Source of the DNA: JAHISC01 sp964645815
GTDB lineage: Bacteria > Patescibacteriota > Patescibacteriia > UBA9934
Direction: 5' to 3'
Assembly (NCBI GenBank): GCA_964645815.1
Contig: CAZYCR010000003.1
Location: forward strand, 1 to 36,930
DNA: 36,930 nucleotides
This document shows, piece by piece, positions 8,645 through 16,586 of the stretch (position 1 is the first letter of the stretch; every line of letters begins with the position of its first letter). Under the pieces are notes generated by a model, which did not search any database, was not told the origin of the DNA, and was given only the letters and a program-made list of their open reading frames with translations. The position numbers were made by a program, and so were the translations under genes.

Positions 8645-9721
8645 CTAAACAAGAATGTAGTACATACCACCAATTTGTTGAACACGTCCTTTTATTTCTA
8701 AGAGTGATAGCGTACTGGCAATAGTGGCGCTGGAAAGTTGCGTTTGACGAATGATTTCATTGATGTGGATAGGCGTCTTGGAAAGTAACTCCAAAATATT
8801 TTTTTCTTCTTCACTACCTGGTTCATATTTTTCTTTGTGTACTGGTCGACTGTCGACTTCAAAAACATTGAAAATGTCTTGTGCTTCGGTGACAACATGA
8901 GCGCCGAGTTTTAATAAGTTGTTAGTTCCTTTGGAGGTCTCGGCATTAATCGGACCGGGAATAGCAAAGACGTCGCGGTTTTGGTCGAGTGCGGCCCGCG
9001 CAGTTATTAAGGAACCGGATTTTTCTGCTGCTTCAATTACCAAAGTGCCTTGGCTCAATCCAGAGATGATGCGGTTGCGATACGGGAAGTGATGATTGAG
9101 GGCGGCAGCATGGAGAGGGAACTCAGAAACAACTGCCCCGCCGCCTTCAATAATTTTTTTCGAGAGATATCGTTGACGACTATCAAGATGAAGCAAGCCA
9201 CAAGCCAGGACCGCCACTGTAATTCCGTCGGCTTCTAAAGCAGCTTGATGAGCCACCTCATCAATGCCATAAGCTAAGCCACTGACAATGACAACACCGG
9301 CTTCTGCCAGAGTAAAACTCAAGTCGTGCGCATTTTTAAGTCCGTAATTGGTGGCGTGGCGTGAACCGACTACAGCCAAATGTTTAGTCTCGTTTGGCGG
9401 TAGATAACCAGCCACGTAGAGAACTCCTGGCGGATCATAAATCTCTCGTAAGAGCTCGGGGTAAGTATCATCAGCGAGAGTTAGGGCCTGCAAGTTGTTC
9501 TCCTGCATTTCTTTGACGATTTTTTCTGGTCGAATTTCCTGGCGGAGTTCCTGGAAATGTTTGACTTGATTTTCGCTTAGCCCGGCAGCAACCAAATCTT
9601 CTCCATTTGCAAAAAACGCCTCTTTCATATTTGGAAAATGATTGAGGAGTTTTTTAAATGCTTGCGGGCCAAATTTTGGATTCTCATTGAGCCCGAGCCA
9701 GTAGGGAAGATCGGAATTCAT
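8645..9721 (-). CDS. dprA: DprA/Smf DNA-processing protein
   Basis: A 358-residue protein that binds incoming single-stranded DNA during natural transformation and loads RecA. A helical N-terminal domain (about 1-75) leads into the Rossmann-like DprA core. The core has VVGSRHATNYG, VIVSGLAYGIDEVAHQAAL, a segment ending SEFPL, and FPYRNRIISGLSQGTLVIEA, all family signatures, followed by GSLITARAALDQNRDVFAIPG. The last ~65 residues form a winged helix (ILELLSKTPIHINEI to the YYIL terminus), as in many bacterial DprA proteins. It starts two bases after the pth stop, so it is in the same transcription unit. Its presence fits the retained competence machinery typical of Patescibacteria (family knowledge). 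Confidence 0.95.
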   Translation of the reverse strand: MNSDLPYWLGLNENPKFGPQAFKKLLNHFPNMKEAFFANGEDLVAAGLSENQVKHFQELRQEIRPEKIVKEMQENNLQALTLADDTYPELLREIYDPPGVLYVAGYLPPNETKHLAVVGSRHATNYGLKNAHDLSFTLAEAGVVIVSGLAYGIDEVAHQAALEADGITVAVLACGLLHLDSRQRYLSKKIIEGGGAVVSEFPLHAAALNHHFPYRNRIISGLSQGTLVIEAAEKSGSLITARAALDQNRDVFAIPGPINAETSKGTNNLLKLGAHVVTEAQDIFNVFEVDSRPVHKEKYEPGSEEEKNILELLSKTPIHINEIIRQTQLSSATIASTLSLLEIKGRVQQIGGMYYILV

Positions 9722-9723
9722 GT

Positions 9724-10296
9724 TTATTCTTCGGTCAGGTTTTCAGTTAAACTTTCGATACCGACTTTGAAAGCCTGATTAATTTTTTCAGCAACGGTCG
9801 CAGTCACCTTAGGCAATGATTCTTGTTCCTGATTATCGAATTTTGAGAGCACCCAATCTTCCAATAACATTGGTTCTACAGGTTCTCCAATACCAACTCG
9901 CAAACGGACAAAATCTTCTTGACCAAGTTGTTCAATGAGTGATTTTATTCCATTGTGTCCGCCAGCTGAACCTTCCAGACGAATACGCAAAGTTCCAAAA
10001 GGCAAGGCAGCATCATCATAGACTACCCAAATTTGTGCTGCGTCGGTCAATTTAAATTTCGCCGCTGCTTTTTGGACAGCTTCGCCAGAGCGGTTCATAA
10101 AAGTTTCAGGCTTCAATAAAATAATTTTTTCGCCGGAAAGATTAGTCTCAACAATGGCGGCGTCGAGGTCGTTGTCTCTGCTAAATTTTACATCCAAAAT
10201 TTCTGCCAAACGATCAAGAACCATGTAGCCCATGTTGTGTCTGGTGTTTTTATATTGTTCATCGGGATTTCCCAGTCCAACGATTAATTTAGTCAT
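9724..10296 (-). CDS. pth: Peptidyl-tRNA hydrolase
   Basis: A 190-residue enzyme that cleaves the ester bond of peptidyl-tRNA released from stalled ribosomes. It begins MTKLIVGLGNP. Catalytic and substrate residues fall at the same numbers as in E. coli Pth: N10 (GLGNP), H20 (NTRHNMG) and N68 (TFMNRSG), with the acidic pair near D94 (YDDAALPFG). GSAGGHNGIKS and RLRVGIGEP are also present. I start at 10296 because this gives the canonical N-terminus. A longer in-frame extension to 10350 lies inside der. The start overlaps the end of der by 8 nt, implying translational coupling. Confidence 0.95.
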   Translation of the reverse strand: MTKLIVGLGNPDEQYKNTRHNMGYMVLDRLAEILDVKFSRDNDLDAAIVETNLSGEKIILLKPETFMNRSGEAVQKAAAKFKLTDAAQIWVVYDDAALPFGTLRIRLEGSAGGHNGIKSLIEQLGQEDFVRLRVGIGEPVEPMLLEDWVLSKFDNQEQESLPKVTATVAEKINQAFKVGIESLTENLTEE

Positions 10297-11686
10297 ACTT
10301 TTCATATTCTTGACCAGTAATGGAACGTTTACGTTCACCGGCGCCGACAATTACCCTAATAGGTGTGCCATCGAAACCGTACTGGTCGCGTAATTGATTT
10401 TCTAGGTAGCGCAAATATGTTTCATTAAGCGCTGTTTTGTATCTTTGTTTGAGTCCCAAACGGAAGGTTGGCGGATTAACGTCAATTTGATGGAAGGAAG
10501 TGATTTTTGGATAAGCCGGCCCAGTTCCTTTGCTTGGTAAATGCTTTTTAATCGCCTTGCTGATGAATTGATAGGTTTCGCGATGATCAAGCTCGGTAAA
10601 GCGATTTTGGTAAACTTCATCGATCAAATTAAAGAGACCCTGAACACGCTTACCGGTTATGGCTGAAGTGAAAACAATCGGCGCATAATCCAGTTGTGGT
10701 AAATTACCCCGAATGTAGTCTTCGAATTTATTGATCGTTTTTGAATCTTTGTCAGGAATCTGATCCCATTTGTTGGCAATAATAATCACGCTAGCTTTTC
10801 CTTCGGCGATTTCACCGGCCAGATGTTTGTCTTGAGTTTGGATTGATTTGGTAACATCGATGACAAAAAGAATAACGTGAGCTCTTTTTACGGCTTGCAA
10901 TGAACGATGAACACCGGCAATCTCCAACTCTGATTTACCGGCTTTCATTTTAGCAGTCTTGCGCATGCCGGCCGTATCAATGAGGAGATAGGTTTTACCG
11001 TCAACATGAATAACAGTGTCGTTTGGTTCTCGAGTTGTGTGTTCTTTTTCTGAGGTAATGAAACGATGATGACCCACGAGAGAATTGAGAAGTGTTGATT
11101 TACCAACATTTGGTTTACCAAGTACGGCTACTCTGATTGCCATCAGTTCTTGAATTTCAACAGCCGGATTATTGACTTCATCGAGCGCTTCAAAGACTCG
11201 GTCCAAAAGATCACCAGTACCCGATCCACGTGAAGCAGAAATTGGCAGTGGTGTTCCCAAATTCCATTTGTACCATTCTTTTTCGCCGGCTAAGGAGCGG
11301 AGTTTAACAGTATCGGCCTTGTTGCCAGCCAAAATCACTGGCTTGTTACTTTTCATCAGTTCTTTAGCCAGTTGACGATCATCGTCTTGGAGTCCGCTGG
11401 TGAGGTCAACAACAAAAATTATGGCCGCAGCTTCTTTGATCGCCAAGCGGGCTTGTTCAATAGTTTCGGCATCAACTTTAGCTGCCGGATTAATATCCAT
11501 GCCGCCTGTGTCAATGAGCCGGATAACTCGACCGCGCCACAAACAATCAGCTTCAAAACGATCTCTGGTGGTTCCAGGGATCTTAGAAACTAAGGACTTT
11601 TGCTTTTCGATCAGTCGGTTAAAAAGAGTTGACTTACCAACATTAACGCGACCGATGATAGCTACTTTTGGCGGTTGAACGGTCAT
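10289..11686 (-). CDS. der: Ribosome-assembly GTPase Der (EngA)
   Basis: A 465-residue protein with two tandem Era-like GTPase domains and a C-terminal KH-like domain, required for late 50S assembly in known bacteria. Domain 1 has the P-loop GRVNVGKST (residues 12-20), DTGGM and NKAD. Domain 2 has GKPNVGKST, DTAGMRK and NKWD. The KH region ends with GTPIRVIVGAGERKR. The first P-loop carries Val where Pro is normally found (GRPNVGKS), which leaves the Lys and Ser that bind phosphate and Mg in place. It follows the LCP gene by 44 nt and overlaps pth by 8 nt. Confidence 0.95.
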   Translation of the reverse strand: MTVQPPKVAIIGRVNVGKSTLFNRLIEKQKSLVSKIPGTTRDRFEADCLWRGRVIRLIDTGGMDINPAAKVDAETIEQARLAIKEAAAIIFVVDLTSGLQDDDRQLAKELMKSNKPVILAGNKADTVKLRSLAGEKEWYKWNLGTPLPISASRGSGTGDLLDRVFEALDEVNNPAVEIQELMAIRVAVLGKPNVGKSTLLNSLVGHHRFITSEKEHTTREPNDTVIHVDGKTYLLIDTAGMRKTAKMKAGKSELEIAGVHRSLQAVKRAHVILFVIDVTKSIQTQDKHLAGEIAEGKASVIIIANKWDQIPDKDSKTINKFEDYIRGNLPQLDYAPIVFTSAITGKRVQGLFNLIDEVYQNRFTELDHRETYQFISKAIKKHLPSKGTGPAYPKITSFHQIDVNPPTFRLGLKQRYKTALNETYLRYLENQLRDQYGFDGTPIRVIVGAGERKRSITGQEYEKYD

Positions 11687-11730
11687 GAGAAAATTTTTTG
11701 GCCAAGCAGGCCAGGGTCCAATTAAACTAA

Positions 11731-13200
11731 TTAGCGATAGACAAGATTCTCCGCAGTTTGGCCTAAAATAACCAAAAAGTCAATTGGTTCATCGGTAGTA
11801 ATCAAATCTTCTCCTGGTGTGGCAATAGTCAGCTCTCGTGGTACCACTTCATCGGCAAAAATCCAGCCTGTGGCTGACATAGAGACATCAGCCTCGAGAA
11901 AATCTTTGAGGATGGCCAATTCCTCAGCTTTCTTACCCTCGGTTAGGTCGTAAATGATCGTTTGTTCGTAGCCCTTGGAATCTGCGTTGCCGATCTGGCG
12001 TACGTCAAAGCCGGCGCTCATGAGCATTTGCGAAGTTTGAAAAGCAAGACCAGCAACACTGGTGCCATTTTGAATTTCGATGCGAACCGGTTCGGCGGCC
12101 AAACTTTTTATGGTTGAACTATCGTCAGCTTCGGCACTGTAAATGTTGGCAGCAATTTCTCGTACCTGTGACCAATCGTCACGTTTTGGCAAAAGGACGT
12201 AAGCGCCGTTGATGTTAGTCTCGTAAAGTGGACTGTCTGGGCTAGAGTCCAAAACTGTCAGATGAATATTGTCGGTACTGACGTCTGGAGCAAAACGAGC
12301 CAGCTTAGTCATTTCCCAAAAGGTCAAATTAGTTTCAACGTTGTCTTGGAAAGTCTGAATGATTTTGTTGAGTTTACCAGGGCTCAAAAGTACAGCTGGA
12401 GAGAGAACCTTTTCTTTAACGGCTAAGAGAATCTTTTGTTGTCGCTCGGCGCGGGCAAAGTCTGAACCTTCACCATTGGTACCGTGACGCGAACGAGCAA
12501 ACTTCAAAGCCGTCGATCCATCCATATGTGTCCAGCCTTCATCGAATTCAATTGTCTCCACCAAATAGTCATCGGTTGGATACGTATAGTCGGCAAAGCT
12601 ACGATCAACATAAACATCGATGCCGCCAACGGCGTCGATCAACTCTTCAAAACCATCAAAGTCAACTTTTACAGTGTAGTGAATTTTTTGGTCAACTATT
12701 TCTCCAACCAAATTCGCAGTTTCTTCTATACCACTTCCAGGATTTTCCATTTCAGCGTAAGCATTAACGGAATTAATCTTGCGATATCCGTAGTCAGGAA
12801 TTGGGACAACCAAGTCACGTGGAATAGACAATAAACCCACTTCCGAAGTTGACGGTTGGAAACTGCCGAACATAATCGTGTCAGTCAGCTCCGGACCTTC
12901 GTGGCCTTCGCCGCCAATACCCAAGAGCAGGAAGTTAATGCGATCATCTTCTTCACCAACCAAATCTTTTTCACCAGAGGTCACCAGATTTTTAAATGAG
13001 GAGAAAAGGGAAAGGCTTGGATCACTGCCATTTTGGGTTGGCACTTTGATTTGGAAGGAAAGAGCAATACCGGTCATGGCCAAGAAAACAAAAACAATAA
13101 CCACCGCTTTTAAGGCGGTCCGGTGCTTTTTTTGGCTCTGACGATCAGGTACTAGCTGATACTTCTTCTTAAGAAAATCAACGGATTTTTCTTCGTCCAT
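11731..13200 (-). CDS. LytR-CpsA-Psr (LCP) family cell-wall glycopolymer transferase
   Basis: A 489-residue single-pass membrane protein. A basic cytoplasmic N-terminus precedes one TM helix (about 31-50), followed by an extracytoplasmic LCP domain (about 85-320). Family landmarks include FLLLGIGGEG, ELTDTIMFGSF, LLSIPRDLVVPIP with the phosphate-binding Arg, KINSVNAYAE and ALKFARSRHG, then DFARAERQQKIL. Known LCP enzymes transfer undecaprenyl-linked polymers to peptidoglycan or proteins. The C-terminal ~110 residues (PVRIEIQNGTSVAGLA onwards) match the LytR_C domain. Its own extended -10 promoter lies 11 nt upstream, divergent from lepB. The polymer substrate cannot be deduced from sequence. 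Confidence 0.92.
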   Translation of the reverse strand: MDEEKSVDFLKKKYQLVPDRQSQKKHRTALKAVVIVFVFLAMTGIALSFQIKVPTQNGSDPSLSLFSSFKNLVTSGEKDLVGEEDDRINFLLLGIGGEGHEGPELTDTIMFGSFQPSTSEVGLLSIPRDLVVPIPDYGYRKINSVNAYAEMENPGSGIEETANLVGEIVDQKIHYTVKVDFDGFEELIDAVGGIDVYVDRSFADYTYPTDDYLVETIEFDEGWTHMDGSTALKFARSRHGTNGEGSDFARAERQQKILLAVKEKVLSPAVLLSPGKLNKIIQTFQDNVETNLTFWEMTKLARFAPDVSTDNIHLTVLDSSPDSPLYETNINGAYVLLPKRDDWSQVREIAANIYSAEADDSSTIKSLAAEPVRIEIQNGTSVAGLAFQTSQMLMSAGFDVRQIGNADSKGYEQTIIYDLTEGKKAEELAILKDFLEADVSMSATGWIFADEVVPRELTIATPGEDLITTDEPIDFLVILGQTAENLVYR

Positions 13201-13211
13201 AAGATGGGATT

Positions 13212-13220
13212 ATTGTAGCA
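13212..13220 (-). promoter_or_regulatory. LCP gene extended -10 promoter
   Basis: On the minus strand TGC-TACAAT is an extended -10 (hexamer 13212-13217), 11 nt from the LCP ATG. No good -35 lies 17 bp upstream, which the TGn extension can compensate for. The leader would be about 5 nt. Confidence 0.55.
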
Positions 13221-13250
13221 GATAGCCCTGGGTTTGGCGAGAGGGAAAAT

Positions 13251-13279
13251 TTGCATTTTGCTTATTTTTATGCTATCTT
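13251..13279 (+). promoter_or_regulatory. lepB promoter, leaderless type
   Basis: TTGCAT (13251-13256) and TATCTT (13274-13279) are 17 bp apart. The lepB ATG is at 13289, 9 nt after the -10, so the transcript would begin within a few bases of the start codon. It is back to back with the LCP promoter. Confidence 0.5.
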
Positions 13280-13288
13280 TCCTGTAAT

Positions 13289-13900
13289 ATGCTTTTTTAC
13301 CGTAAAAACGCAGACCAAGAGCCATGGGTTTTCCGAGTTTTTGGTGCTTCTTTGGGAGCTGTTGTTTTATTTTTGATCGAAGTTGTTCAGATCGTTATTC
13401 TGGCAGCGGCAATCATTATTCCGGTCCGCTACTTTTTGATTCAACCGTTTGTAGTTACCGGCGCTTCCATGGAACCAAACTTTTACGACAGCGAATACTT
13501 GATCATCGACGAGGTCTCTTATCGCTTGCGCGATATTCATCGCGGCGAGATCGTGGTCTTTAGACCACCGAACAGTCCGGAGTCATTCTATATTAAAAGA
13601 GTGATCGGTTTGCCAGGAGAGACTGTTCAGATCTTGGAAGGTGAAATTACAATTTTCAATGACGATTATCCAAACGGCAAAGTCTTGGTTGAAGATTATA
13701 TTGAAGACTACACCAGTGGTCAGGTTAGAGTGACACTTGGTTTGAATGAATATTATTTGTTGGGCGATAATCGTGATGCCAGTCTAGACTCGAGAAAGAT
13801 TGGTCCGATTTCGGCAGACAACATTGTTGGCAGAGTTTGGTTGCGTGGTTTACCACTCGAGCGACTCGGTACAATTTCAAGTCCGGATTATACATTTTAA
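13289..13900 (+). CDS. lepB: Signal peptidase I
   Basis: A 203-residue membrane serine protease that removes signal peptides from exported proteins. One TM segment (about 24-48) is followed by the S26 catalytic domain. The nucleophile is Ser60 in TGASMEPNF and the general base is Lys103 in YIKRVIGLPGE. Box E GDNRDASLDSRKIG is present, with Ala where GDNRxxSxDSR is usual. Size is typical of Gram-positive-like type I enzymes. It starts close to its own promoter and is followed one base later by hisS. The two surface proteins at the end of the window carry signal peptides ending in Ala-Gln junctions and would be natural substrates. Confidence 0.94.
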   Translation: MLFYRKNADQEPWVFRVFGASLGAVVLFLIEVVQIVILAAAIIIPVRYFLIQPFVVTGASMEPNFYDSEYLIIDEVSYRLRDIHRGEIVVFRPPNSPESFYIKRVIGLPGETVQILEGEITIFNDDYPNGKVLVEDYIEDYTSGQVRVTLGLNEYYLLGDNRDASLDSRKIGPISADNIVGRVWLRGLPLERLGTISSPDYTF

Positions 13901-13901
13901 T

Positions 13902-15221
13902 ATGCCTAAGAAAGCAACGAAAAAAGACTCGGAGGACGCTAAGAAATCAAAGACGCCAACGCTCCTGCGAGGTTTTCGCGATATCTTGCCAGAAGAACAG
14001 TTGATCTGGGAAAAGATTGAGAGTGTGGCTACCAACTTGTCCAATGCCTACAGCTTTGGCAGAATTCGTTTACCACTTTTGGAGAAACGAAATCTTTTTG
14101 AACGAACAGTCGGTAAGGGAACAGACATAGTTGAAAAAGAATTGTTTTCATTCGAAGATCAAGGCGGCGACAAGGTTGCCTTGCGACCGGAAGCGACAGC
14201 ACAAATTGCTCGTGCCTACATAGAGCACGGTATGGTCAACAAACCACAACCAGTGAAACTTTGGTACTTTGGTCCAATGTTCCGCTACGATCGGCCGCAA
14301 GCCGGCAGATACCGACAGTTTTGGCAATGGGGTTTGGAGGCACTTGGCTCCGATGATCCGATTTTGGACGCGCAACTGATTTTGATTATTGATCGTTTCT
14401 TTAAAGAGTTGGGACTCAACGTAACTTTTAAGATCAATTCTTTGGGAACTGTTGAAACTCGCCGTGAATATGTCATGGAATTGGTGAGTTACTTTAAGCA
14501 ATTCAGAAAGAAATTATCAGAAGTAGATAAAAAACGTTTGACCAAGAATCCTCTGCGGCTTTTGGATTCAAAAGAGGAAGGAATGGCTGAACTTAAAGTC
14601 GATGCTCCGCAGATTGTTGATTGGCTCGATGACGATTCAAAACAGCATTTCATGAAAGTGATCGAGTACTTAGATGACGCCGAAGTTACTTATGAGCTCG
14701 ATCCATTCTTGGTTCGTGGACTAGATTACTACAACCGCACAGTTTTTGAGATTGTTTTAACCGGCGATGACGACAGTTTGTCTCAGAATTCTTTGGGTGG
14801 CGGAGGACGCTACGATGATTTGGTGCCGCAGCTTGGTGGTCGCGAAGGAGTTGGCGCAGTTGGCGCAGCGATTGGTATTGAACGTGTGGTCTTAGCTTTA
14901 AAGGAAGCTGGCTTGGAAATGCCCAAGCAACGACAGGTTGATGTCTTCTTCTGTCAGTTGGGTGATGCAGCTCGCCGCAAAGGTCTTATGATTTTTGAAG
15001 AGTTCCGAAAGGCAAATATTTCGATCGCTGAAGCTTTTGGTAAAGGTTCGCTCAAAGCTCAGCTGGAAGCTGCGGATAAGCAAGCAGCTCGGATTGCTTT
15101 GATCTTGGGACAAAAAGAAGTGCTCGATGAAACAATTATTGTTCGCGATATGGATTCCGGCGCACAAGAAATTGTTGATGTGAGAAAAGTGGTGGATATT
15201 GTTAAAAAGCAGTTGGGATAA
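13902..15221 (+). CDS. hisS: Histidyl-tRNA synthetase
   Basis: A 439-residue class II aminoacyl-tRNA synthetase. A Lys-rich 20-residue leader precedes LLRGFRDILPEEQ, the usual start of HisRS. Motif 1 follows, then motif 2 (WYFGPMFRYDRPQAGRYRQF), the histidine-specific GLDYYNRTVFEI, motif 3 (GVGAVGAAIGIERV) and the C-terminal anticodon-binding domain (VDVFFCQLGDAARR onward). Length is typical. I use ATG 13902, one base after the lepB stop (TAA-T-ATG). A longer in-frame extension to 13800 would lie entirely in lepB. A hairpin terminator follows directly. Confidence 0.95.
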   Translation: MPKKATKKDSEDAKKSKTPTLLRGFRDILPEEQLIWEKIESVATNLSNAYSFGRIRLPLLEKRNLFERTVGKGTDIVEKELFSFEDQGGDKVALRPEATAQIARAYIEHGMVNKPQPVKLWYFGPMFRYDRPQAGRYRQFWQWGLEALGSDDPILDAQLILIIDRFFKELGLNVTFKINSLGTVETRREYVMELVSYFKQFRKKLSEVDKKRLTKNPLRLLDSKEEGMAELKVDAPQIVDWLDDDSKQHFMKVIEYLDDAEVTYELDPFLVRGLDYYNRTVFEIVLTGDDDSLSQNSLGGGGRYDDLVPQLGGREGVGAVGAAIGIERVVLALKEAGLEMPKQRQVDVFFCQLGDAARRKGLMIFEEFRKANISIAEAFGKGSLKAQLEAADKQAARIALILGQKEVLDETIIVRDMDSGAQEIVDVRKVVDIVKKQLG

Positions 15222-15239
15222 AAGAAGAAAAATTTAAAC

Positions 15240-15271
15240 AAAAAGCAGGCTAGAAAAAGCCTGTTTTTTTG
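15240..15271 (+). terminator. lepB-hisS terminator
   Basis: CAGGCT (15246-15251) pairs with AGCCTG (15258-15263) around a 6-nt A-rich loop. Flanking A and T tracts extend the stem and provide the T run. Confidence 0.8.
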
Positions 15272-15298
15272 TTTTAGGCCAAATTTGACTATTTTATA

Positions 15299-15327
15299 TT
15301 GACAAAAGCGAAATTTTATGCTAGATT
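15299..15327 (+). promoter_or_regulatory. Strong extended -10 promoter of small GC-rich gene
   Basis: A perfect TTGACA (15299-15304), 17-bp spacer and TAGATT (15322-15327) with TGC immediately before it. The transcript would have a ~19-nt leader that contains GGAGG (15342-15346), 6 nt before the ATG at 15353. The same layout recurs at 15752 and, on the minus strand, at 16587-16615. Confidence 0.75.
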
Positions 15328-15352
15328 ATTACGTCAAAGTTGGAGGTTTGGC

Positions 15353-15700
15353 ATGTCCGAAGAAAACCGGGCAGATCTCGAGATCTGCTTCAAGAACTAC
15401 GTCTACGCCCTGCGGCCCACGCCGTACGGCAAGCTGAAGAAGCTGTTCCGGAGGGAGTCGGTGCACGGGTCAACCGTGTGCTGGATTTTCTCCGACGACA
15501 AGGAGTTCCCGGCCAGTGGCACGGTCGAGAAGCTGGAGGAGATTCGAACCTTCAGCCGCGAGCTCGGACTGAAGATCGTCGGTTCCGAGTTCCACGTACC
15601 GTGCTCGAGTGGCTGGTACGAGAAGGACCTCGACGAGGCTGATTACCGTATCTTCCGCTTCCCGCCCACGCGCGAGAAGTTTGAGGAAGCGCTAGACTGA
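15353..15700 (+). CDS. Small soluble protein with atypical GC-rich codons, unknown function
   Basis: A 115-residue charged protein (MSEENRADLEI to FEEALD) with no family I recognise. It has three Cys, a basic patch (KLKKLFRR), and a likely alpha/beta fold, with no signal peptide or TM segment. The ATG at 15353 is fixed by a GGAGG six bases upstream; a longer reading to 15299 would overlap the promoter. Codon usage is unlike its neighbours: of the 56 codons from 15377 to 15544 only four end in A or T. It is monocistronic, with consensus promoter, strong Shine-Dalgarno and a GC-rich terminator overlapping its stop. This suggests recent acquisition from a GC-rich donor, or selection for high expression. 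Confidence 0.8.
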   Translation: MSEENRADLEICFKNYVYALRPTPYGKLKKLFRRESVHGSTVCWIFSDDKEFPASGTVEKLEEIRTFSRELGLKIVGSEFHVPCSSGWYEKDLDEADYRIFRFPPTREKFEEALD

Positions 15701-15745
15701 CCGCCCCAGAAAAGACCAACTCGGTCTTTCCGGGGCGGTCTTTTC
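15699..15745 (+). terminator. Terminator overlapping the stop codon
   Basis: GACCGCCCC (15699-15707) pairs with GGGGCGGTC (15732-15740). Inside, AAAGACC (15711-15717) pairs with GGTCTTT (15723-15729), closing a 5-nt loop. TTTTCTT follows. The stem begins within the TGA stop. Confidence 0.9.
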
Positions 15746-15751
15746 TTATAC

Positions 15752-15780
15752 TTGACTAAAGTCAGCAAATTTGATACATT
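15752..15780 (+). promoter_or_regulatory. rpsU extended -10 promoter
   Basis: TTGACT (15752-15757), 17-bp spacer and TACATT (15775-15780) preceded by TGA. The leader is about 20 nt and includes AAGGGG ahead of the ATG at 15807. Confidence 0.7.
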
Positions 15781-15806
15781 CTAGCCACCTAGAAAAGGGG
15801 AAACAC

Positions 15807-16055
15807 ATGTCTACAATCGATATCAAACGGAAGAAAGGTGAAAGTTTTGAAGCAATGTTTCGACGTTTTAGTCGACGCTTGCAGCAAAGCGGAAAAGTGC
15901 TCAGTTTACGATCTCGACGGACTCATTTGAGAAAGCCGAATCATAATAAAGTGCACGAAAGCGCCTTACGACGTTTGGAGATGGGGGCCAAGCGAGAGTA
16001 TCTGCTTCGATCAGGTAAACTGATTGAAGAAGATCGTCGCAGCCACCGCAGATAG
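15807..16055 (+). CDS. rpsU: 30S ribosomal protein S21, extended patescibacterial form
   Basis: An 82-residue, extremely Arg/Lys-rich protein. The N-terminal part matches bS21: a short basic beta segment (IDIKRKKGESFE), then AMFRRFSRRLQQSGKVLSL, corresponding to the ALRRFKR helix of E. coli S21. The C-terminal half is longer than in classical S21 and ends in a KREYLLRSGKLIEEDRR-like tail, a pattern I associate with Patescibacteria. An upstream in-frame TTG at 15771 overlaps the -10 box. ATG 15807 with its AAGGGG is the start. It is monocistronic. S21 sits near the anti-Shine-Dalgarno on the 30S platform in known ribosomes, so it could influence start selection in a genome with many leaderless mRNAs. 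Confidence 0.85.
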   Translation: MSTIDIKRKKGESFEAMFRRFSRRLQQSGKVLSLRSRRTHLRKPNHNKVHESALRRLEMGAKREYLLRSGKLIEEDRRSHRR

Positions 16056-16066
16056 TGTTTCTTTGG

Positions 16067-16147
16067 AAAACAGGCCCTTAATGCAATCCTGAACGAAGTG
16101 AAGGATCTCTCAAATCGGAGTTGCGTCAAGGGTCTGTTTTCTTTTTG
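16067..16147 (+). terminator. rpsU terminator carrying a REP-like insert
   Basis: Twenty-nucleotide arms (16067-16086 and 16121-16140) pair with one mismatch and two G-T wobbles, followed by CTTTTTG. The 34-nt loop region is itself partly palindromic and contains the 23-bp REP-like element 16086-16108. Confidence 0.75.
16086..16108 (+). repeat. REP-like imperfect palindrome, copy 1
   Basis: A 23-bp element with ATCCT/AGGAT-type ends around a GAACGAAGTGAA core. Its exact reverse complement is at 26558-26580. Similar short palindromes are widespread in bacterial intergenic DNA (established in general; family not searched). Confidence 0.7.
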
Positions 16148-16180
16148 ATAAAAGCAAAGGCCGACCCAGAGGGGTCGGCC
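16148..16180 (-). terminator. Terminator of minus-strand GC-rich gene
   Basis: GGCCGACCC (16159-16167) pairs with GGGTCGGCC (16172-16180) around a 4-nt loop. The minus-strand tail reads TTTGCTTTTATC. It stands back to back with the S21 terminator. Confidence 0.8.
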
Positions 16181-16193
16181 CGTAGAACGAGAA

Positions 16194-16559
16194 CTAGATG
16201 GTGATGACGATGGAGACATCGCTGACGTCGCAATCCGTACATGAGTTGAACTTGGGATCGTCGAAGGTCTTCATGTGCTTCTGGCGATCTTCGGGACGAT
16301 CATGATCTTCGGGGCCGACGAACTGCTCGCGTGTCACGACGCAGAGGCAGTCGGAGCAGCCGAGCAGAAACTCGTCGGCCACATCCCAAACCTGCTTGGC
16401 GTCGATGGGCTCCTGGTTGATGACGATTGCCTCGTACAGACGGAGCTCGGAGTCGAGCGCCCCCACGACCGACAGCGCTCGGTTGCCGTTACAGGAGCTC
16501 ATGATCTTGAGGACGACCTTGCCGTCGTGGATCACGCTGATCACTGCTGCGATGCCCAT
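16194..16559 (-). CDS. Small Cys-containing protein with atypical GC-rich codons, unknown function
   Basis: A 121-residue acidic protein (MGIAAVISVIHDG start, DVSIVITI end) that I do not recognise. The N-terminal half looks like a small alpha/beta domain. Five Cys fall at SSCN, GCSDC and SCTDC, the last four as two CxxC/CxxxC-like pairs (GCSDCLC and SCTDCD) that could bind metal. The ATG at 16559 is set by AGGAGAGG just upstream; a longer in-frame extension to 16607 would include the -10 box. Like the gene at 15353 it has strongly G/C-ending codons, a TTGACA/TGn promoter, a Shine-Dalgarno and its own terminator. The two cassettes flank S21 and point in opposite directions. Confidence 0.75.
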   Translation of the reverse strand: MGIAAVISVIHDGKVVLKIMSSCNGNRALSVVGALDSELRLYEAIVINQEPIDAKQVWDVADEFLLGCSDCLCVVTREQFVGPEDHDRPEDRQKHMKTFDDPKFNSCTDCDVSDVSIVITI

Positions 16560-16586
16560 GTTCCTCTCCTGGTTAATGGACAGGGG

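Noticed and set aside
10297..10350. N-terminal extension of Pth
   Set aside because: It lies inside der and has no counterpart in the family; ATG 10296 aligns N10 and H20 with E. coli numbering.
11699..11713. TGGCC-AAGCA-GGCCA palindrome between LCP and der, considered as a terminator
   Set aside because: On the minus strand the stem is followed by an A run, not T, so it does not look like an intrinsic terminator; five base pairs are also weak.
15771..15806. TTG-initiated extension of S21
   Set aside because: It overlaps the -10 box; ATG 15807 follows AAGGGG and gives the family N-terminus.
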